Shown piece by piece: positions 4,974 through 9,270 of a DNA stretch of 9,270 nt (within the stretch, counting starts at the first letter, position 1; each line of letters begins with the position of its first letter). Under the pieces are notes generated by a model, which was not told the origin of the DNA, did no database searches, and saw nothing but the letters and a program-made list of their open reading frames with translations. The position numbers were made by a program, and so were the translations under genes. Source of the stretch: Deltaproteobacteria bacterium. GTDB taxonomy: Bacteria; Myxococcota; B64-G9. The stretch spans positions 1 through 9,270 of the forward strand of contig QMME01000142.1 of assembly GCA_003647095.1 (NCBI GenBank), given 5' to 3'.

Positions 4974-6710
4974 CTACCACGAAATCTTCCCTGTGCGCCA
5001 GACCGGCCGGCCGTCCACCAGGGTGGCCAGTACCCGCAGGCGCGGGATGTCCGCTTCAGGCACCGAGAGGGGATCGGCGGAGAGCACCACCAGGTCGGCA
5101 CGCTTGCCGGGGGTGAGCGAACCCAGTTGCCGCTCCAGCCCGTCGGCATGGGCCGCTTCGATGGTCATGGCTCGCAGGGCCTGCAGCCGGGAGATGCACT
5201 GGCGAGGGTGGAAGCGGCTGCCGTCAGCCAGGCGTCGGGTTACGAAGGCGTACAAGCCGGCCAGCGGGTCTTCTGCCTCCACCGGGGTGTCGGTGCCCCA
5301 GGCCAGGTGTGCCCCGCTGGCCAGCAGCGACTGCCAGGCATAGGCCCCGGCCGCGGCCCGCTGCCGGCCGATGCGGCGTTCTACCCAGGGTCCGTCGGAG
5401 ACGCAGTGGTAGGACTGCATGGAGGCGATGATGCCCAACTCGGCGAAGCGCCCGATATCGTCCGGGTGCAGGTGCTGGGCGTGCTCGATGCGCCAGCGCA
5501 GCCGGGCCGGGTCGGGCAGGTCGGCCAGTACCTTCTGGTAGACGTCGAGCACCATGCGGTTGGCTCCATCGCCGATGGCGTGGGTGCACAGCTGCAGGCC
5601 CAGTTGCCGGGCCAGGCGGGCCGAACGTTCCAGCTTGGCGGCGCTGGTCAGGGCCAGGCCCACGGTGTCGGGCCGGTCGCTGTAAGGTTCGAGCAGCAGC
5701 GCCCCGTGGGAACCCAGGGCCCCGTCGGCATAACGCTTGATGGCGCGAACCCAGAGCCGGCCGTTACCCTCGCCGGCAATGCGATAGTTGGCAATGTTGC
5801 TTTCGATGGCGGCGTCGTCCTCGCCGATCATCACCCACAGGCGCAGCCTGAGCTGGCCGGCGCGGGCCAGACGGCGCAGGAAGTCAATCTCTTCGAAGCT
5901 GGAACCGGCATCCGAGAAGGTGGTGACACCCTGGCGGAGGCAGGTTCGGCTGGCCAGGTCGACGGCCCGGCGCAACCGCGCCTCACGCTCGGCGGCCGCC
6001 AGGGCATGCCACCATTTTTGGTAGGCTGCTTCCACGGGTTCCATGGCCGCCTCCAGCAGGCAACCGCTGGGATGGCCGCTGTTGTCGCGGATGATATGCC
6101 CGCCGGCGGGATCGCGGCTGGACGCGGTGATACCGGCATCCTGCAGGGCAGCCTGGTTCACCAGGGCGGCGTGGCCGCTGGCATGGCGCAGGTAGACGGG
6201 GTTCGCGGGACTGGCCCTGGTAAGCTCATGGTGCAGCGGCATTTCCTCCGCCAGCGTCGCCGGCTGTTTCTGCCAGCGCTCCTGGTGCCAGCCCCGGCCC
6301 AGGATCCACTCTCCCGGCCGGGCTTGTCCGGCCGCCGCGGCTACGCGCTCGACCACCTGGTCGAAGCTGCGGCATTCACCCAGCTCGAGTTGCATGAGGC
6401 TCCGGCCCAGGCCCAGGAAGTGTCCGTGGGCATCGATGAACCCGGGCAGCACTGCTTGTCCGTTCAAGTCCACCACCCGGGTATTGTCGCCGATGAACTT
6501 CTGCATTTCCCGGTTGCTGCCCACGGCCAGGATTCGTCCGCCGCCCAGCGCCAGCGCCCGGGCCCGGGGCCGCTGGTCGTCCATGGTGATGACCGTGGCC
6601 GAGCGCAGCACCAGTTCGGCCGGGCGGCGGGCGGTACGCTGGCCGGCGCGGGCCGGGCTGCAGGCCAGCAAGGCTCCGGCCAGCAGCAGGGGAAAGATAG
6701 CATCGTGCAT
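4974..6710 (-). CDS. Exported YtcJ-type amidohydrolase (amidohydrolase family 3)
   Basis: The 578-residue length and motif order fit the YtcJ/amidohydrolase-3 family of metal-dependent hydrolases, which cleave amide or related C-N bonds in varied substrates. Visible in order: N-terminal beta-sandwich strand ELVLRSATVITMD (32-44), VLPGFIDAHGHF with metal ligands His95 and His97 (87-98), IKRYADGALGSHGALL with Lys325, probably the carboxylated bridging lysine (324-339), THAIGDGANR with His377, RIEHAQ with His410, WGTDTPVE with the catalytic Asp474 (471-478), and the closing LTPGKRADLVVL (532-543). The N-terminus carries an export signal with LLAC at 14-17, which would make Cys17 a lipid anchor; ARA at 20-22 could instead be a soluble signal cleavage site. 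Most family members are described as cytoplasmic, so export is notable. GGGAGG 6 nt before the ATG supports the start. The vWA lipoprotein gene follows 31 bp downstream. The substrate cannot be inferred. Confidence 0.92.
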   Translation of the reverse strand: MHDAIFPLLLAGALLACSPARAGQRTARRPAELVLRSATVITMDDQRPRARALALGGGRILAVGSNREMQKFIGDNTRVVDLNGQAVLPGFIDAHGHFLGLGRSLMQLELGECRSFDQVVERVAAAAGQARPGEWILGRGWHQERWQKQPATLAEEMPLHHELTRASPANPVYLRHASGHAALVNQAALQDAGITASSRDPAGGHIIRDNSGHPSGCLLEAAMEPVEAAYQKWWHALAAAEREARLRRAVDLASRTCLRQGVTTFSDAGSSFEEIDFLRRLARAGQLRLRLWVMIGEDDAAIESNIANYRIAGEGNGRLWVRAIKRYADGALGSHGALLLEPYSDRPDTVGLALTSAAKLERSARLARQLGLQLCTHAIGDGANRMVLDVYQKVLADLPDPARLRWRIEHAQHLHPDDIGRFAELGIIASMQSYHCVSDGPWVERRIGRQRAAAGAYAWQSLLASGAHLAWGTDTPVEAEDPLAGLYAFVTRRLADGSRFHPRQCISRLQALRAMTIEAAHADGLERQLGSLTPGKRADLVVLSADPLSVPEADIPRLRVLATLVDGRPVWRTGKISW

Positions 6711-6716
6711 GGAATT

Positions 6717-6722
6717 CCTCCC
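6717..6722 (-). promoter_or_regulatory. Ribosome binding site of the amidohydrolase gene
   Basis: GGGAGG on the minus strand ends 6 nt before the ATG at 6710. It is directly preceded in the transcript by a small hairpin at 6724-6736. Confidence 0.75.
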
Positions 6723-6723
6723 G

Positions 6724-6736
6724 GGTGGTTGCCACC
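6724..6736 (-). promoter_or_regulatory. Small hairpin next to the amidohydrolase ribosome binding site
   Basis: GGTGG and CCACC flank a three-base loop, a perfect 5-bp stem. It ends one base upstream of the GGGAGG. It could tune translation start or protect the 5' end of the message, but the stem is short and may be incidental. Confidence 0.35.
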
Positions 6737-6758
6737 TTCATGCTATTGGGCCGCGGAT

Positions 6759-6764
6759 ATTTTA
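6759..6764 (-). promoter_or_regulatory. Possible -10 element for the amidohydrolase / vWA operon
   Basis: TAAAAT on the minus strand matches five of six -10 consensus bases in the short AT-rich part of the divergent spacer. No good -35 is found 16-18 bp upstream, though TG directly precedes it. The leader would be about 40 nt. Confidence 0.3.
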
Positions 6765-6784
6765 CAAGTGGGCACGCTGCATTT

Positions 6785-6813
6785 TTGACTGGCGTCGAGC
6801 ATCATTCTACAAT
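6785..6813 (+). promoter_or_regulatory. Sigma-70-type promoter of the Ser/Thr kinase gene
   Basis: TTGACT (6785-6790) and TACAAT (6808-6813) each match five of six consensus bases and are separated by exactly 17 bp, the optimal spacing. This is the best housekeeping-type promoter in the window. The expected transcription start is near 6820, giving a leader of about 44 nt to the GTG start of the kinase. Confidence 0.7.
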
Positions 6814-6815
6814 TC

Positions 6816-6827
6816 CCGCACATGCGG
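6816..6827. promoter_or_regulatory. Inverted repeat at the kinase transcription start, possible operator
   Basis: CCGCA and TGCGG flank two central bases, starting 3 bp after the -10 box and covering the expected transcription start. A dimeric repressor bound here would block the promoter. The alternative is a hairpin at the extreme 5' end of the message. The arms are short. Confidence 0.4.
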
Positions 6828-6863
6828 TAATGTGAAGACAACCGGCAACCAGGACGTGAGTCT

Positions 6864-9131
6864 GTGAGCGGTTTCGAACCCACCATATTCGGCAGGTACG
6901 CCCTGCTCAAGCGCATAGCCATCGGTGGCATGGCCGAGGTGTTCCGCGCCATGACTTATGGTGTTGCCGGCTTTGAAAAGCTCATTGCCATCAAGCGGCT
7001 GCTGCCGCACATGTCCCAGGACGAGCAATTCATTGACATGTTCATCAACGAGGCCAAGCTGGCCGCCATTCTCAGCCACGGCAACATCGTGCAGATCTAC
7101 GACTTCGGCAGCATCAAGGGCCAGCTCTACATCGCCATGGAATATATTCACGGCCAGGATCTTTCCCGGCTCATCCTGCGCCTGCGCCAGGAGGGTTATG
7201 CTCCTCCCCACGAACTGGTCTGCCACCTGCTGTTGCAGGTGCTCGATGCCTTGCAGTATGCCCACCAGCCACGCAAGCTGGGCGGGCGCAGGACAACCCT
7301 GGTACATCGCGACATCTCACCGCCCAACATCCTGCTGTCGTACTCCGGGGAGGTGAAGCTGGCCGACTTCGGCATCGCCAAGGCCCTGCGCGAGACATCC
7401 AACACCGGCAGCGGGGTGCTCAAGGGCAAGTACGGCTACATGTCACCCGAGCAGGTACGAGGGGAGCGGGTCGACCAACGCAGCGACATCTACAGCCTGG
7501 GGGTATGCCTCTACGAGCTGCTCACCCAGCGGGAGATGTTCACCGGCCGGTCGGAAATGGACATTCTCGAGAAGGTTCGCTCCGGCAAGTTCGCCCGGCC
7601 GCGCGAGTTCGATTCCTCGATACCGCGGCGGCTGGAGCAGATACTGTTGCGGGCGCTGCAACTCGACCCCCGCCAGCGCTACCAGAATGCGGCCGAGTTC
7701 CGCCAGGAAGTGGAGCAGTTCGTCATCGACAAGAAGTACCACTTCTCGGCGGCCTGGCTGGCGGATTTCATGCGCGAGATCTTCGGCGAAAAGATTGCCC
7801 TGCAGCAGGTGGAACTGGACGAGGAGATGAAGCTGGCCGAACGGATGCGACCCGATCCGGAACGGCTGGCGGCCATCGAGGCGGAGATGGAGCAGGAAGT
7901 GGAAACCCTCATCCACCGGCGGCCCCTGCTGTTCGACGGTGAGGACTCGGTGGAGTTCGACCAGGGCCAGCAGGAGGACGACGAAGACGAGGACGATGCC
8001 TCCACGGTGATGGCCACGCGTGAGGAGTTGCTGCGGGCCCAGGCAGGAGGAGAGGCTCCCCCGGGACGGGAAAAACCCGGTCCGGATGATGTGCCGGATC
8101 TCTCGGGACGGTTCACCCAGCCCACGGCCCGGGAAATAAAGTTGCCCGGGCCGTCGAGGCAGGAGGCTGCTCCGCAGGAGCAGCCGCGGCAGAGTTCACT
8201 GGCACAGGAGTGGTTCTCCGGGCTGCCGGGGACGGAACAACCGTCCGGGCAGCGCCCCGAACCGGACCCGGTCCCGGCTCCGGACGACCTGGTTTCTGCT
8301 GCAGCCTCGAGACCGGCCCAGGGTCTCGATGTTCCCCTGGACTTGCCCAGTGGTACCATTGCCGATCTCGAGACCGGTGAGAGTAAACGCCGGTTTCCGG
8401 TTGGCTGGGTGCTATTGGGATTGCTACTGCTGGTGGCGGCACTGTTGGTGTGGCTGCTGGTGAACCGGCAGCGGCAGGAGCACATCGTCGATGGTGGAAC
8501 CTCGGCAGCGGTGGCCGCGGCCCCCGGCAGCGGCACGGGATCTGGTAGCCCGGCACCGGCAGCAGAACCCGATACGGGTGCCGCGGCAAGCGATTCCGGG
8601 GTGCCGGTAACTGCCGGAGGCGGACCACCGGCCGATGCCGGGCAGGCGGGCAAGACGACGGATGCCGGGCAGGCGGGCGAGAAGACCGATGCCGGGCAGG
8701 TGGGCGAGAAGACCGATGCCGGGCAGGTGGGCAAGAAGACCGCTGCCGGGCAAGGTGCGGCAGACGCCGGGGAAGAAGAAGCCGGGGCCGATGCAGTGGC
8801 CGTTGTGGAGGATGCCGCCAGGCGCCAGACGACGGCCACCACCAAGCCACCACGTGCCGCCAGAAAAAAACCTGCCCACAGGCGGACGAGAAAAGTGCGG
8901 CGACCGGCCCGTCGCCGGCGCGCTCATTCCGCCCGCCGGCACCGGCGTTCCCGGCGAGCCGGGATACCTCGAAACCTGAACGGACCTCCCTACCTGTACG
9001 TGGACCGGGTACGGGTGAAGAGCACCGCAGAACTGAGCAAGAGGCTCAACCGGGGGGTTCACACCCTGGAGCTTCGAGACGTCCGCGGCCGGGTGGTGCG
9101 CAGGTGGCAGGTGAGGGTAGACAACAACTAG
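6864..9131 (+). CDS. Transmembrane Hanks-type Ser/Thr protein kinase with repeat-bearing outer tail
   Basis: This 755-residue protein starts at GTG; an in-frame TAA lies 11 codons upstream and the promoter ends just before that. AGGA sits 9 nt before the GTG. The kinase domain covers about 12-287: P-loop IAIGGMAEVF (18-27, first glycine replaced, as in many myxobacterial kinases), Lys44 in AIKRLLP, Glu63 in NEAKLAAIL, HRDISPPN with catalytic Asp150 and Asn155, DFG 168-170, activation segment with KGKYGYMSPE (188-196), and SDIYSLGVCLYELL (207-220). All catalytic residues are present, so it should be active. After it come an FMREIFGEK helix (302-310), a charged region with an acidic run at 371-378, and a Pro/Gln-rich linker. 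One membrane helix lies at about 512-533. The outer part has 9-residue tandem repeats (591-630), a strongly basic stretch (654-699) and a small C-terminal beta-rich end (GVHTLELRDVRGRVVRRWQVRV) reminiscent of PEGA domains. The cytoplasmic kinase probably senses an envelope signal through this tail. Confidence 0.93.
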   Translation: MSGFEPTIFGRYALLKRIAIGGMAEVFRAMTYGVAGFEKLIAIKRLLPHMSQDEQFIDMFINEAKLAAILSHGNIVQIYDFGSIKGQLYIAMEYIHGQDLSRLILRLRQEGYAPPHELVCHLLLQVLDALQYAHQPRKLGGRRTTLVHRDISPPNILLSYSGEVKLADFGIAKALRETSNTGSGVLKGKYGYMSPEQVRGERVDQRSDIYSLGVCLYELLTQREMFTGRSEMDILEKVRSGKFARPREFDSSIPRRLEQILLRALQLDPRQRYQNAAEFRQEVEQFVIDKKYHFSAAWLADFMREIFGEKIALQQVELDEEMKLAERMRPDPERLAAIEAEMEQEVETLIHRRPLLFDGEDSVEFDQGQQEDDEDEDDASTVMATREELLRAQAGGEAPPGREKPGPDDVPDLSGRFTQPTAREIKLPGPSRQEAAPQEQPRQSSLAQEWFSGLPGTEQPSGQRPEPDPVPAPDDLVSAAASRPAQGLDVPLDLPSGTIADLETGESKRRFPVGWVLLGLLLLVAALLVWLLVNRQRQEHIVDGGTSAAVAAAPGSGTGSGSPAPAAEPDTGAAASDSGVPVTAGGGPPADAGQAGKTTDAGQAGEKTDAGQVGEKTDAGQVGKKTAAGQGAADAGEEEAGADAVAVVEDAARRQTTATTKPPRAARKKPAHRRTRKVRRPARRRRAHSARRHRRSRRAGIPRNLNGPPYLYVDRVRVKSTAELSKRLNRGVHTLELRDVRGRVVRRWQVRVDNN
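8634..8756 (+). repeat. 27-bp tandem repeat in the kinase gene (about 4.5 copies)
   Basis: Four full 27-bp units (8634-8660, 8661-8687, 8688-8714, 8715-8741) and a partial fifth encode DAGQAGKTT, DAGQAGEKT, DAGQVGEKT, DAGQVGKKT and AAGQG. Units differ by a few bases, and the period keeps the frame. The repeat sits just outside the membrane helix, as a flexible spacer. Gain or loss of whole units would change tail length without breaking the frame. Confidence 0.9.
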
Positions 9132-9170
9132 TCCCAGAATCTCCCATCCGGGACTTGCGGATTTCCCAGA

Positions 9171-9270
9171 TCGGCCAGCAAGATCAAGGAGATGCAAGAA
9201 AATGGCCGCAGTCGTAGTGCAACTACGTCGAGGACCATTTTCGCAGCAGCGACGCGGAGATTGCGGCCGA
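9171..9270. repeat. Palindromic intergenic repeat element (MITE/REP-like), reaches the right edge
   Basis: This region past the kinase stop has nested inverted repeats. The core arms 9198-9218 and 9222-9242 (GAAAATGG...CGTAGT, loop GCA, ACTACG...CCATTTTC) pair at 16 of 21 positions around a perfect CGTAGT/ACTACG apex. The outer ends also match: TCGGCC at 9171-9176 and GGCCGA at 9265-9270, extending to TCGGCC(A)GCAA against TTGCGGCCGA with one extra base. Terminal plus internal symmetry in about 100 bp, with no convincing gene, suggests a non-autonomous mobile or REP-type repeat. It could also end the kinase transcript. The true right boundary may lie outside the window. The family is not identified. 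Confidence 0.6.

Noticed and set aside
4943..5149. N-terminal extension of the vWA protein to an upstream in-frame ATG
   Set aside because: It would overlap the amidohydrolase gene by about 175 bp and bury the lipoprotein signal; the ATG at 4942 has its own ribosome binding site.
4767..6788. 673-codon open frame on the plus strand opposite the amidohydrolase
   Set aside because: It mirrors the amidohydrolase codon pattern, has no recognisable domain and no ribosome binding site, while the minus strand carries every motif of the enzyme family.
7679..8845. 388-codon minus-strand frame opposite the kinase tail, with many Ser/Pro and CPAS-like repeats
   Set aside because: Its repeats are the mirror of the 27-bp kinase repeats. 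The plus-strand frame has a full kinase domain and continues through.
9165..9270. Start of another gene (peptide KIKEMQENGRSRSATTSRT in one plus-strand frame)
   Set aside because: The frame runs straight through the palindromic element, and its apparent peptide is explained by the repeat sequence. Without the DNA beyond 9270 a gene cannot be supported.

Overview
This is a GC-rich, gene-dense stretch of bacterial chromosome. It holds six protein genes: five complete and one cut by the left edge. The gene types suggest a myxobacteria-like (Myxococcota / former Deltaproteobacteria) organism: a Ser/Thr kinase with a P-loop of the IAxGGMAEVF type and a long tail behind a single membrane helix, a Cys-rich von Willebrand A lipoprotein with a C-terminal FPCG, a LysM protein with a TPR-like end carrying a TSPKV motif, and a secreted beta-helix protein. 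This placement is inference; no rRNA or other marker gene is present.

Layout. (1) 1-2270, minus strand: a periplasmic triple-LysM/TPR-like protein, followed 20 bp downstream by a secreted right-handed beta-helix protein that runs off the left edge. They look like a two-gene operon for envelope proteins. (2) 2271-3766: a MIF-like tautomerase (minus) and an uncharacterised class I SAM methyltransferase (plus), divergent across a 327-bp gene-free spacer. A 26-bp exact direct repeat links the end of the methyltransferase gene to the DNA just beyond the tautomerase stop. (3) 3767-6710, minus strand: a YtcJ-type amidohydrolase with an export signal, then a von Willebrand A lipoprotein 31 bp downstream, again an apparent operon. 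(4) 6711-6863: a divergent control region with the best promoter in the window (TTGACT, 17 bp, TACAAT), which faces the kinase, and a small dyad close to its expected transcription start. (5) 6864-9131, plus strand: a transmembrane Ser/Thr kinase with tandem 9-residue repeats and a very basic outer segment. (6) 9132-9270: a palindromic, MITE/REP-like intergenic element that reaches the right edge.

The common theme is the cell envelope and signalling: four of the six products carry export signals or a membrane helix. No phage, transposase, CRISPR, tRNA or rRNA gene is visible. I do not see a clear new multi-gene system. The most unusual signals are the 26-bp repeat tied to the methyltransferase C-terminus, the structured repeat at the right edge, and the animal-type MIF homologue.
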